Source of the DNA: Flavobacterium pectinovorum
Lineage (GTDB): Bacteria; Bacteroidota; Bacteroidia; Flavobacteriales; Flavobacteriaceae
Reading direction: 5' to 3'
Length of the DNA stretch: 64,000 bases
Assembly: GCF_006438875.1 (NCBI RefSeq)
Contig: NZ_RCZH01000002.1
Location: 164,426 to 228,425, forward strand
In this document: one piece after another, positions 18,967 through 26,764 of the stretch
Position numbering within the stretch: position 1 is the stretch's first letter
How the letters are laid out: the number at the start of each line of letters is the position of its first letter
Notes under the pieces: model-generated
What the model was told of the DNA's origin: nothing
Database searches by the model: none
The model's input: the letters and a program-made list of their open reading frames with translations, nothing else
Made by a program: the position numbers and the translations under genes

Positions 18967-20181
18967 ATGTTAGACATCCAAAAAATAAGAGCTGATTTTC
19001 CGATACTTTCGGAAAAAGTAAACGGAAAACCTTTGGTTTATTTCGATAACGGAGCAACCTCACAAAAACCACAAATTGTGATCGATGCGATCGCAAAATA
19101 TTATCAGGAAATCAATGCCAACATTCATCGTGGTGTTCATACACTAAGTCAATTGGCAACGGATGCTTACGAAATTTCGAGAGTAAAAATCCAACATCAT
19201 ATCAATGCTAAATTTTCTCACGAAGTTCTTTTTACATCAGGAACAACATTCGGAATCAATTTAGTAGCCAACGGTTTCGCCTCTATTTTAAAACCTGGCG
19301 ACGAAGTTATTGTTTCGTCTTTAGAACATCATAGTAATATTGTGCCTTGGCAAATGTTGTGTGAAAAAACCGGAGCAACTTTAAAAGTGATTCCAATAAA
19401 TGAAAATGGCGAATTAATTTTAGAATCTTTTGATGCTTTGCTTTCAGAAAAAACTAAAATCGTTACTGTAAATCATATTTCAAACGCATTAGGAATCGTT
19501 AATCCTATCAAATATATTATTGAAAAAGCACATGCTGTTGGTGCAGCCGTTTTAATCGATGGCGCACAGGCTGTTCCCCATTTAAAACCGGATGTTCAGG
19601 ATTTAGATTGCGATTTTTACGCTTTTTCAGGACATAAAATGTGCGGTCCAACCGGAACTGGAATTCTATACGGAAAAGAAGAATGGTTAAACAAATTACC
19701 TCCTTATCAAGGTGGTGGAGAAATGATAAAAGAAGTTACTTTCGAGAAAACTACTTATGCAGATCTTCCTCATAAATTTGAAGCCGGAACTCCAAATATT
19801 GCCGGCGGAATTGTTTTAGGAACTGCTGTTGATTATTTGAACAACATTGGTTTTGACAATATTCAAAAACAAGAAGAAGCATTACTGGCACACGCTACAA
19901 AACGTTTATTAGAAATTGAAGGTTTGAAAATTTACGGAACCGGAAAAAATAAAGCTTCAGTAGTTTCGTTTAATATTGACGGAATTCATCCTTATGATAT
20001 TGGTACAATTATCGATAAATTAGGCATTGCAGTGAGAACCGGACATCATTGTGCACAACCTATTATGAACTTTTTCTGCATTCCGGGAACTATTCGCGCT
20101 TCATTTTCTTTTTACAATACAATTGAAGAAATTGACACAATGGTCGAAGCAGTTAAAAAGGCAAAAACTATGTTAAGCTAA
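18967..20181 (+). CDS. sufS: Cysteine desulfurase SufS
   Basis: A 404-residue PLP enzyme that converts cysteine to alanine and provides persulfide sulfur for Fe-S assembly. The cofactor lysine is Lys224 in SGHKMCGPTG; the stacking His is in LEHHSN; the catalytic cysteine is Cys362 in RTGHHCAQP, in the class II context. It starts the second half of the suf locus and works with SufE encoded just downstream. Confidence 0.97.
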   Translation: MLDIQKIRADFPILSEKVNGKPLVYFDNGATSQKPQIVIDAIAKYYQEINANIHRGVHTLSQLATDAYEISRVKIQHHINAKFSHEVLFTSGTTFGINLVANGFASILKPGDEVIVSSLEHHSNIVPWQMLCEKTGATLKVIPINENGELILESFDALLSEKTKIVTVNHISNALGIVNPIKYIIEKAHAVGAAVLIDGAQAVPHLKPDVQDLDCDFYAFSGHKMCGPTGTGILYGKEEWLNKLPPYQGGGEMIKEVTFEKTTYADLPHKFEAGTPNIAGGIVLGTAVDYLNNIGFDNIQKQEEALLAHATKRLLEIEGLKIYGTGKNKASVVSFNIDGIHPYDIGTIIDKLGIAVRTGHHCAQPIMNFFCIPGTIRASFSFYNTIEEIDTMVEAVKKAKTMLS

Positions 20182-20194
20182 AAAAAACTTATTT

Positions 20195-20620
20195 ATGAGA
20201 ATATTATCTTTATTGCTCTTGACGATTTTCATCGGAACAAGTTGTTCCAGTCAAAAAATTACCGATATGACAACTACACAAATGGAATATTCTGCGGTGT
20301 CTCGTGGTCTTTACAAAAAGATACTTGTTCAAAATAAAACAGTTTCTATCATTAATGGTAAAAATACCGATGCGGTAGTAAGCAAAATAAGTGATGCAAA
20401 ATGGAAACAGATTGTAACGGAATTTTCAAAAGTTAATTTAGAAAGTATTCCAACTTTAAAAGCTCCAACGGAAAAGCGCTTTTACGATGGTGCCGCAATT
20501 GCAAATTTAAAGGTAGTTCAGAATCAGAAAACATACGAAACTCAAGGTTTTGACAACGGCAATCCTCCAAAGGAAATAGAAAAACTGGTAAATTTGCTGC
20601 TGGATTTTACGAAAGAATAA
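20195..20620 (+). CDS. Small lipoprotein of unknown function
   Basis: A 141-residue protein with a lipoprotein signal (MRILSLLLLTIFIGTSCSSQ, lipobox Cys17). The mature part is a single small domain (EYSAVSRGLYKKILVQNKTV). It lies 13 bp after sufS and 2 bp before sufE, so it is clearly in the same transcript. An envelope protein is unexpected in a cytosolic Fe-S pathway; I see nothing that links it mechanistically. Not recognised beyond being Flavobacterium-like. Confidence 0.75.
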   Translation: MRILSLLLLTIFIGTSCSSQKITDMTTTQMEYSAVSRGLYKKILVQNKTVSIINGKNTDAVVSKISDAKWKQIVTEFSKVNLESIPTLKAPTEKRFYDGAAIANLKVVQNQKTYETQGFDNGNPPKEIEKLVNLLLDFTKE

Positions 20621-20622
20621 TT

Positions 20623-21048
20623 ATGACAATAAAAGAGATACAAAACGAAATAATAGACGAATTTTCGATGTTTGACGATTGGATGCAACGTTATGAGTAC
20701 ATCATCGAATTAGGAAAAAGTCTTCCGTTAATCAAAGAAGAATACAAAACGGACGAAAATTTAATCAAAGGGTGTCAATCTAAAGTTTGGCTGCAAGGGG
20801 AACAAAAAGACGATAAAATTGTTTTTACTGCTGATAGTGATGCAATTTTAACCAAGGGAATTATCGCCATTTTAATTCGCGCTTTCTCTAATCAAAAAGC
20901 AGAAGACATTATAAATGCTGATACTCAATTTATAGACGATATTGGTTTAAAAGAACATTTATCAGCAACTCGTGCAAACGGATTGGTTTCGATGATTAAA
21001 AACATCAAAATGTACGCTTTGGCTTTTGATTCAAAAAACAAAAATTAA
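20623..21048 (+). CDS. sufE: Sulfur acceptor SufE
   Basis: A 141-residue SufE that takes persulfide from SufS and delivers it to SufB. The acceptor cysteine is Cys51 in KGCQSKVWL, the same position as in E. coli SufE. Length is normal. Confidence 0.96.
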   Translation: MTIKEIQNEIIDEFSMFDDWMQRYEYIIELGKSLPLIKEEYKTDENLIKGCQSKVWLQGEQKDDKIVFTADSDAILTKGIIAILIRAFSNQKAEDIINADTQFIDDIGLKEHLSATRANGLVSMIKNIKMYALAFDSKNKN

Positions 21049-21058
21049 AAAAGACGTA

Positions 21059-21081
21059 TTTGACCATATAAGTGATATAAG
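21059..21081. repeat. Left inverted repeat flanking the GxxExxY gene
   Basis: Reads TTTGACCATATAAGTGATATAAG and is an inverted, near-perfect copy of 21676-21698. A degenerate version also occurs inside the upstream spacer near 21141-21165. Confidence 0.7.
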
Positions 21082-21224
21082 AAATATAAGCTTGTGTTTA
21101 CTTTATAAACTAAAAGAACATATAAGTTTGCTATTAAATGAACTTATATTACTGATAGGGTAAAATATTACTTAAGTAAGTTTTATCTTTCTTTTTTATT
21201 TGTTATTATTGCTAAAAAAGTATA

Positions 21225-21632
21225 ATGACAAAGAAATATTTGACTGATTTAATTTATCAGGTAAACGGAGCGGCAATTGAAGTTCATAAAAATATTGGAG
21301 CTGGACTTTTAGAAAATATTTATCATCAATGTATGATTAAAGAATTATCTCTAAGAGGAATTAATTTCCAATCTGAGTTGGTAATTCCAATTGAATATAA
21401 AGGCATGGAACTTGAGTCTGATCTAAGATGTGATTTGTTTATCGAAAACTGTTTAGTTCTTGAATTGAAAGCGGTCAATCAAATCATACCAATTCATATT
21501 GCAAAGTTAATGTCATACATGAAGCTTTTAAAATCTCCAATAGGATTAATGATAAATTTTAATGTCACAAGTATTTATCACGAAGGTCAAAAAACATATG
21601 TCAACGAATTGTATCGATGGCTAGAAGATTAA
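21225..21632 (+). CDS. GxxExxY family protein
   Basis: A 135-residue protein with the family-defining GAGLLENIY motif near residue 25 and the conserved tail LKSPIGLMINFN. The family is very common in Bacteroidota, and its fold has been likened to PD-(D/E)xK nucleases: Glu and Asp residues here (ESDLRCDLFIENCLVLELK) fit such a core, which is an inference. It interrupts the suf locus between sufE and sufT-like, and inverted repeats flank it on both sides, which suggests a mobile or once-mobile cassette. Confidence 0.88.
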   Translation: MTKKYLTDLIYQVNGAAIEVHKNIGAGLLENIYHQCMIKELSLRGINFQSELVIPIEYKGMELESDLRCDLFIENCLVLELKAVNQIIPIHIAKLMSYMKLLKSPIGLMINFNVTSIYHEGQKTYVNELYRWLED

Positions 21633-21675
21633 AAATAAAAAATAACCATACAAATAAGCGCAATACTTAAATGAG

Positions 21676-21698
21676 CTTATATAACTTATATGGTAAAA
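21676..21698. repeat. Right inverted repeat flanking the GxxExxY gene
   Basis: Reads CTTATATAACTTATATGGTAAAA; its reverse complement matches 21059-21081 with about two differences. It ends 10 bp before the sufT-like start codon, so it overlaps the ribosome-binding region of that gene. Confidence 0.7.
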
Positions 21699-21708
21699 AC
21701 ACAAAAAA

Positions 21709-22032
21709 ATGGAACAAGAAATAGACACAAACGAATTAGGAGAATCAATTGTAAAGGTTTTAAAAAGCATTTATGATCCGGAGATCCCTGTAGATATTTA
21801 CGAATTAGGATTGATTTATGACGTAATGGTAAATACTGATTACGAAGTAAAAATCTTAATGACTTTAACGTCTCCAAACTGTCCGGTTGCGGAAAGTTTA
21901 CCAAGAGAAGTAGAAGAAAAAGTTAAAACAATTGAGCACATTAAAGATGTTGATGTTGAGATTACTTTTGATCCGCCTTGGAGTAAAGATTTAATGAGCG
22001 AAGAAGCAAAATTAGAATTAGGAATGCTTTAA
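21709..22032 (+). CDS. sufT: MIP18/DUF59 family Fe-S protein assembly factor (SufT-like)
   Basis: A 107-residue DUF59 protein (SIYDPEIPVDIYELGLIYDV, LTSPNCPVAESLP). Homologues help mature or deliver Fe-S clusters and often sit at the end of suf loci. The conserved cysteine and DPE motif are present. The symbol is by family and position; alternative names such as paaD-like apply to relatives. Confidence 0.9.
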   Translation: MEQEIDTNELGESIVKVLKSIYDPEIPVDIYELGLIYDVMVNTDYEVKILMTLTSPNCPVAESLPREVEEKVKTIEHIKDVDVEITFDPPWSKDLMSEEAKLELGML

Positions 22033-22276
22033 AAAAGTTTTCAGTTTTCAGTTGCAGTTTTCAGTGATCAACAAGAGCTGAAAACTGCTACTGAGACTAG
22101 AAAAAAATTAGAAATACTTAAGAAAAGTATACAGTTTACAGTCTCAGTTATAGTGCTCATCTGCGACTGAAAACTGAGACTAAAAGAGTGCTTTAAAAAA
22201 GTATGCAGTTTATAGCAATGCTCAACTGAGACTGAAAACTGAGACTGCGACTTTTTATACCTGAACACTAAAGAAA
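22033..22276. repeat. Intergenic region filled with cagttt/ctgaaaactgag repeats
   Basis: Multiple direct and inverted copies of strings such as CAGTTTTCAG, CAGTTTACAG, ACTGAGACTGAAAACTGAG occur across the whole gap, so hairpins can form. Related to the sufC-sufD spacer. Noncoding; expected effect on expression of the next gene unknown. Confidence 0.7.
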
Positions 22277-22786
22277 ATGGAAGAAATCATCAATAAAGTT
22301 ACCAATAGTGTCTTAGAAGTTTTTGATCTTGAGGATTATTATCCAAAAGGAACGCGCGTGCAAATAGATATTTCGCAGTGGCTTTTGGAAGGTTTTTTAT
22401 TAAAAGAAAAAGACTTTAGAGAACATCTAAAAAATCACGATTGGTCACAATATCAAGATCAGTACGTGGCGGTTAATTGTAGTACAGATGCCATAGTTCC
22501 GGCTTGGGCATTAATTTTAGTAGCAGTACAATTGGCTCCATTTGCCAAAAAAGTAGTCAATGGAACCATAGAAGATTTAGATGGTAGTTTATACGAAGAA
22601 ATCTTACCTGCAATTGATTATTCAGTATACAAAAATAAACCTGTTATTGTAAAAGGATGTTCTAGAAAACCAGTGCCAATGCGTGCCTACATTTTGGCTA
22701 CAACTTATTTACAGCCATTTGCAAGAAGCATTATGTACGGCGAAGCATGTTCAGCAGTACCTTTATATAAAGAGTCTAAGAAATAA
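22277..22786 (+). CDS. DUF2480 family protein
   Basis: A 169-residue cytosolic protein of a family confined largely to Bacteroidota (DLEDYYPKGTRVQIDISQWL, WALILVAVQLAPFAKK, VIVKGCSRKPVPMRAY). Function is unknown. It regularly follows the suf genes in flavobacteria as I know them, and the conserved cysteines (VNCSTDA, KGCSRK) make a link with Fe-S or thiol chemistry plausible. That link is inference. Confidence 0.85.
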   Translation: MEEIINKVTNSVLEVFDLEDYYPKGTRVQIDISQWLLEGFLLKEKDFREHLKNHDWSQYQDQYVAVNCSTDAIVPAWALILVAVQLAPFAKKVVNGTIEDLDGSLYEEILPAIDYSVYKNKPVIVKGCSRKPVPMRAYILATTYLQPFARSIMYGEACSAVPLYKESKK

Positions 22787-22832
22787 GTTTCTTTTACATA
22801 CAATAAAACCTACACCTTTTGGCGGTTTTTAG

Positions 22833-22840
22833 TATATTTG
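22833..22840 (+). promoter_or_regulatory. Candidate -7 box for the DUF3078 gene
   Basis: TATATTTG fits TAnnTTTG, 24 bp before the start codon. No TTTG at the ideal -33 distance. Confidence 0.45.
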
Positions 22841-22864
22841 TTAATACACTTAAACTAAAAAACC

Positions 22865-23815
22865 ATGAGAAAGCTAGCTTTATTACTCTTCGTTTTAGCG
22901 AACTTAACTTTTGTTCAAGCCCAAAATTCAGAAAAAGAATTAATTCAGAATACTGAAAAAGCAGTCAAGAAAATAAATGACACTATCGAGGGAGAAGGTT
23001 GGAAAGCAAAAGGAACCGTTTCTCTTTTACTAAATCAATCAAGTTTCAATAACTGGATTGCCGGAGGTGAAGATAGCTTTTCAGGAACTTTAGGAATCAA
23101 CTACGACTTCAATTACAAAAAGGACGATATTACGTGGGACAACAAAGTTTTGGCCTCTTACGGACTTTTACAAACCAAAAACGCCGACTATGAAAAAAAG
23201 ACCGATGACCGTTTGGAATTCAATTCAATCGTCGGAAAAAAAGCTTTTGGTCAATGGTATTACTCTTATTTTCTAAATTTCAGAACGCAATTTTCAACAG
23301 GTTATCTGTATGGCAAGGATGAAAATGGAAAAGAAATCAGAACCGAAAATACAAAATTCATGTCTCCGGGTTATCTTACAACAGGTCCTGGTATTTATTG
23401 GACAAAAGATGATAATCTAAAAATAAACTTTGCGCCTTTAACTTCTAAATTTACTTTTGTAGATGGTGCTTACACCTCAGGAATCGATCAGGCAACTGGT
23501 TTACCATATGTAGATGAGAGTTATTTTGGAGTAGGTACTGACAAAACTATGCGTTATGAATTGGGTTTCTATGCCTCCATTTACTATAAATTAGCTATCA
23601 TGACCAACGTAACGGCTGAAAATACTTTGAATTTATATTCTAACTATTTAGAAGATCCTCAAAATGTAGACATCAATTATTCCCTAAATATTATCATGAA
23701 AGTGAACAAATTTCTATCTGCCAATTTATCCTTTCAGGCAATATATGATGACAATGCTTTTCAGGGTTTTCAAACCAGAGAAGTATTTGGTTTAGGAGTT
23801 AATTTCGGATTCTAA
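22865..23815 (+). CDS. DUF3078 outer-membrane protein
   Basis: A 316-residue secreted protein with a signal peptide (MRKLALLLFVLANLTFVQAQ). It is built from alternating aromatic strands (NNWIAGGEDSFSGTLGINY, WYYSYFLNFRTQF) and ends GLGVNFGF, with a terminal Phe, so it is probably a beta-barrel. DUF3078 is a Bacteroidota family of unknown function. It closes the co-oriented stretch that begins with sufS. Confidence 0.87.
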   Translation: MRKLALLLFVLANLTFVQAQNSEKELIQNTEKAVKKINDTIEGEGWKAKGTVSLLLNQSSFNNWIAGGEDSFSGTLGINYDFNYKKDDITWDNKVLASYGLLQTKNADYEKKTDDRLEFNSIVGKKAFGQWYYSYFLNFRTQFSTGYLYGKDENGKEIRTENTKFMSPGYLTTGPGIYWTKDDNLKINFAPLTSKFTFVDGAYTSGIDQATGLPYVDESYFGVGTDKTMRYELGFYASIYYKLAIMTNVTAENTLNLYSNYLEDPQNVDINYSLNIIMKVNKFLSANLSFQAIYDDNAFQGFQTREVFGLGVNFGF

Positions 23816-23911
23816 TTTGAAACAGAAAACTGCTTATATTTTACCGCAAAGAATGCAAAGTTTATATCAATTAGATTCTATAAAAATAGAAAGTTCGCAA
23901 AGCTATATGTA

Positions 23912-24274
23912 GATTTAGCTTTGCGAACTTTGTGTTTTATGAAGAGACTTTAATACAATCTTTGCACTCTCTGTGGTAAAACCCTCCTTTCAACCTGACG
24001 TTTTTTTACCACAGAGAGTGCAAAGTTCTTTATAATTAGTGGTTTTATAAAAACACAAAGTTCACAAAGCTTTGTGTTGATCTAGCTTTGCGAACTTTGT
24101 GTTTTATGAAGAGACTTTAATACAATCTTTGCACTCTCTGTGGTAAAACCCTCCTTTCAACCTGACGTTTTTTTACCACAGACAACGCAAAGTTCTTTAT
24201 AATTAGTGGTTTTATAAAAAACACAAAGTTCACAAAGCTTTCTGTTGATCTAGCTTTGTGAACTTTGTGTTTTC
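23912..24274. repeat. Tandem 167/168-bp repeat with nested hairpins (about 2.2 copies)
   Basis: Units start at 23912, 24079 and 24247 (partial). Copies 1 and 2 are nearly identical. Each unit contains a stem of about 20 bp (TTTGCACTCTCTGTGGTAAA with its complement) and arms of the form agctttgcgaactttgtgtttt. In copy 2 the right arm of the main stem is altered (cagacaacgcaaag instead of cagagagtgcaaag). It occupies most of the 513-bp gap between DUF3078 and hflX; nothing coding is seen there. Confidence 0.85.
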
Positions 24275-24328
24275 TATCGTAAAGTAAAATTAAATCTTAG
24301 CGTGCTCCTGCGGTTAAAATCTAAAGTT

Positions 24329-25564
24329 CTATTCCTGTTCTTCTTCTTTTTCAATTGCATCTTTATAATCCGGATACAAAAATTTATTATAAGGAAATCT
24401 GGTTATGTGAATCTGACGAACAGCTTCATAAACTCTTTCTCTAAATTCCTCAAAATTTTCTTTATTCGTAGCCGAAATAAACAATGCATTATCTTCTCCT
24501 AAACGATGCATCCAAGTTGATTTCCATTCATCAAGTGTATAATGTCTTGGCGTTTTTTCCGTCATTAAATCATCTTCATCAATGGTCAAATGTTTATAAG
24601 CATCAATTTTATTAAAAACCATTATAACAGGTTTTTCATGTGCTTTTATATCCTGCAAAGTCTGATTTACAGATGCAATATGATCTTCAAAATCAGGATG
24701 TGAAATATCTACAATATGAAGCAACAAATCGGCTTCGCGAACCTCATCTAAGGTACTTTTAAAAGAATCAACCAATTGTGTTGGCAATTTTCTAATAAAA
24801 CCTACTGTGTCCGAAAGCAAAAATGGCAAGTTTTTAATAACCACTTTTCTAACCGTGGTATCAAGAGTTGCAAATAATTTATTTTCAACAAACACATCAC
24901 TTTTTCCAACCGCATTCATCAAAGTCGATTTTCCAACATTCGTATATCCAACAAGAGCCACACGTACCATTGCGCCACGATTACTGCGTTGAACACCCAT
25001 TTGCTTATCAATCGTTTTGATTTTATCTTTCAACAACGAAATTCTGTCACGTACAATACGTCTATCTGTTTCGATCTCCGTTTCTCCGGGACCACGCATA
25101 CCAATACCACCTTTTTGGCGCTCAAGGTGTGTCCATAATCCAGAAAGTCTTGGCAATAAATAGATACATTGCGCCAACTCAACCTGAGTTCTTGCGTATG
25201 AAGTTTCAGCTCTTTGTGCAAAAATATCCAGAATCAAATTGGTTCTGTCTAAGATTTTACAATCTATAATTTTGGAGATATTTTTTTGTTGCGATGGTGA
25301 TAATTCGTCATCAAATATTAAAGTCGATATCTCATGTTCTTTTACAAAAAGATTGATTTCTTCTATTTTTCCCGTTCCCACAAAAGTCTTCGGGTTTGGA
25401 CGTTCCATTTTTTGCGAAAAGCGTTTAATAACTTCACCACCAGCGGTAAAAGTTAAAAACTCCAGTTCATCCAGATATTCGTTAAGTTTTTCCTCACTTT
25501 GATTTTGAGTCACAATACCAACAATGGCAGTTCTTTCAAAATTTATAACTTCTTTTTCTAACAT
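24329..25564 (-). CDS. hflX: Ribosome-associated GTPase HflX
   Basis: A 411-residue GTPase that splits stalled or hibernating 70S ribosomes in known homologues. It has an N-terminal HflX domain (NPKTFVGTGKIEEI), a helical linker (GGIGMRGPGETEIETDRR), and a G domain with G1 GYTNVGKST (206-214), G3 DTVGF (252-256) and G4 NKID. The C-terminus is acidic (EKEEEQE). Length is normal. Confidence 0.96.
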   Translation of the reverse strand: MLEKEVINFERTAIVGIVTQNQSEEKLNEYLDELEFLTFTAGGEVIKRFSQKMERPNPKTFVGTGKIEEINLFVKEHEISTLIFDDELSPSQQKNISKIIDCKILDRTNLILDIFAQRAETSYARTQVELAQCIYLLPRLSGLWTHLERQKGGIGMRGPGETEIETDRRIVRDRISLLKDKIKTIDKQMGVQRSNRGAMVRVALVGYTNVGKSTLMNAVGKSDVFVENKLFATLDTTVRKVVIKNLPFLLSDTVGFIRKLPTQLVDSFKSTLDEVREADLLLHIVDISHPDFEDHIASVNQTLQDIKAHEKPVIMVFNKIDAYKHLTIDEDDLMTEKTPRHYTLDEWKSTWMHRLGEDNALFISATNKENFEEFRERVYEAVRQIHITRFPYNKFLYPDYKDAIEKEEEQE

Positions 25565-25580
25565 AGCTTTGAATAAGGTG

Positions 25581-25588
25581 CAAATTTA
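25581..25588 (-). promoter_or_regulatory. Candidate -7 box for hflX
   Basis: On the minus strand this reads TAAATTTG, fitting TAnnTTTG, 16 bp before the start codon. The leader would be only about 10 nt. No clear -33 element. Confidence 0.4.
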
Positions 25589-25667
25589 ATGATTTGTAAG
25601 GTACTAACACTTATAGAATTTCTTTTTTAAGTTCTATTTAGGAAATTAGTGGTTATCTTAAAAAGAT

Positions 25668-25734
25668 AAACCATTTAGAAAATGAAGATAATTAAGACTT
25701 TAATCTTAACAAAACTTCATTTTTAAATGGTTTT
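25668..25734. terminator. Large hairpin downstream of the 289-aa protein gene
   Basis: Outer arms AAACCATTTAGAAAATGAAG and CTTCATTTTTAAATGGTTTT pair almost completely, and an inner TTAAGA/TCTTAA pair extends the structure. It lies between two minus-strand genes and may end the upstream transcript. Confidence 0.5.
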
Positions 25735-25756
25735 GAGTATTTTTTAAATAGCTGAT

Positions 25757-26626
25757 TTATTCGTAAATAAACGTTTTTTCCGTTTTTACGATTCCGTTTT
25801 CCTCAATTTGAGAGCATGAGATTGGGAAATTCAATTTATTGTATTTGTATTTTCTACTTACAGCCACCAAAACTGCAGACGATGGACTAAAGTTTACTTC
25901 GTTATTATATGAGATTGCTTCAAAGCTAAATTCCTCTTCATGATAAGAAATCATAGGTACAATTACTTTATAATTATCACCAAAAAGACTTTGAACAATT
26001 AACTGGTCTACAGATTTTTTATCATCAAAAGTGTAGGTTTTAGAAATTTTATCTCCAACCAAACCTTTGTGTTTTACCACATTATCATTGGTGTAAACAT
26101 ATTCTATTTTTCCAATTATTGCTTTATTTCTATCACGTGAAGTACGTCTTACAATAATACCATTTTCGACTATATATTCAATATCATCGAGTAAATTCTG
26201 ATGATTTGTACTTTTTTTAGTCGTTACTTTTATCCTTGCTCCTTCATAAGCAAAAGTTACTACTTTAGTAATATAATCCGGTCCTTCCTGATATTTTTTG
26301 ACAAATTTTATAATGTTGTTATCCGCATCATAAGAGTAATTCACAACTTCTTTCCAATCACTTCCAACTTTGTCTTTTACGGTCATATCCAATAATCCAT
26401 TGGTATTGTAAAAGAAATGCTGAATAACATCTGAAGTGGTAATAGTCTGGATCTTTCCGTCTTTAAACAAAACCGTTTTATTGACGATTTCTCCATCTTT
26501 AGAATTTTGATAATTTGTTTTGACAATGTTGATTTGTTTTAATCGAACAGGTGCTGTGTCTTCGTTCTGACTGTGCAGCAAGCATGGTAATACCATCATC
26601 ATGATGGCGATAAAGTAGGTTTTCAT
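25757..26626 (-). CDS. Secreted protein of unknown function (YD-repeat-like)
   Basis: A 289-residue protein with a signal peptide (MKTYFIAIMMMVLPCLLHSQ). The mature part has recurring short strands of the type FFYNTNGLLDMTVKD, YSYDADNNIIKFVKK and YVYTNDNVVKHKG, which resemble degenerate YD/RHS-type repeats. No catalytic motif, no T9SS tail. Probably periplasmic or surface exposed. Not linked to its neighbours by spacing. Confidence 0.75.
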   Translation of the reverse strand: MKTYFIAIMMMVLPCLLHSQNEDTAPVRLKQINIVKTNYQNSKDGEIVNKTVLFKDGKIQTITTSDVIQHFFYNTNGLLDMTVKDKVGSDWKEVVNYSYDADNNIIKFVKKYQEGPDYITKVVTFAYEGARIKVTTKKSTNHQNLLDDIEYIVENGIIVRRTSRDRNKAIIGKIEYVYTNDNVVKHKGLVGDKISKTYTFDDKKSVDQLIVQSLFGDNYKVIVPMISYHEEEFSFEAISYNNEVNFSPSSAVLVAVSRKYKYNKLNFPISCSQIEENGIVKTEKTFIYE

Positions 26627-26764
26627 GTAGTATTTGTATTAGTTTGGGATGACCAAAATACAAAATTCTATCAAATTTTAACAGTTTAAATCTCAAAAAC
26701 AGCACACTATTAAATTATTGTCTAAAAATCAATACATTAAATATATTTTTAAAGAAAACACAAC

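Noticed and set aside
22033..22276. Riboswitch or structured RNA before DUF2480
   Set aside because: The pairing comes from simple repeated cagttt/ctgaaaactgag strings, also seen elsewhere in the window, with no known riboswitch pattern.
23912..24274. CRISPR-like repetition
   Set aside because: The period is 167 bp with internal hairpins, no unique spacers and no cas genes.
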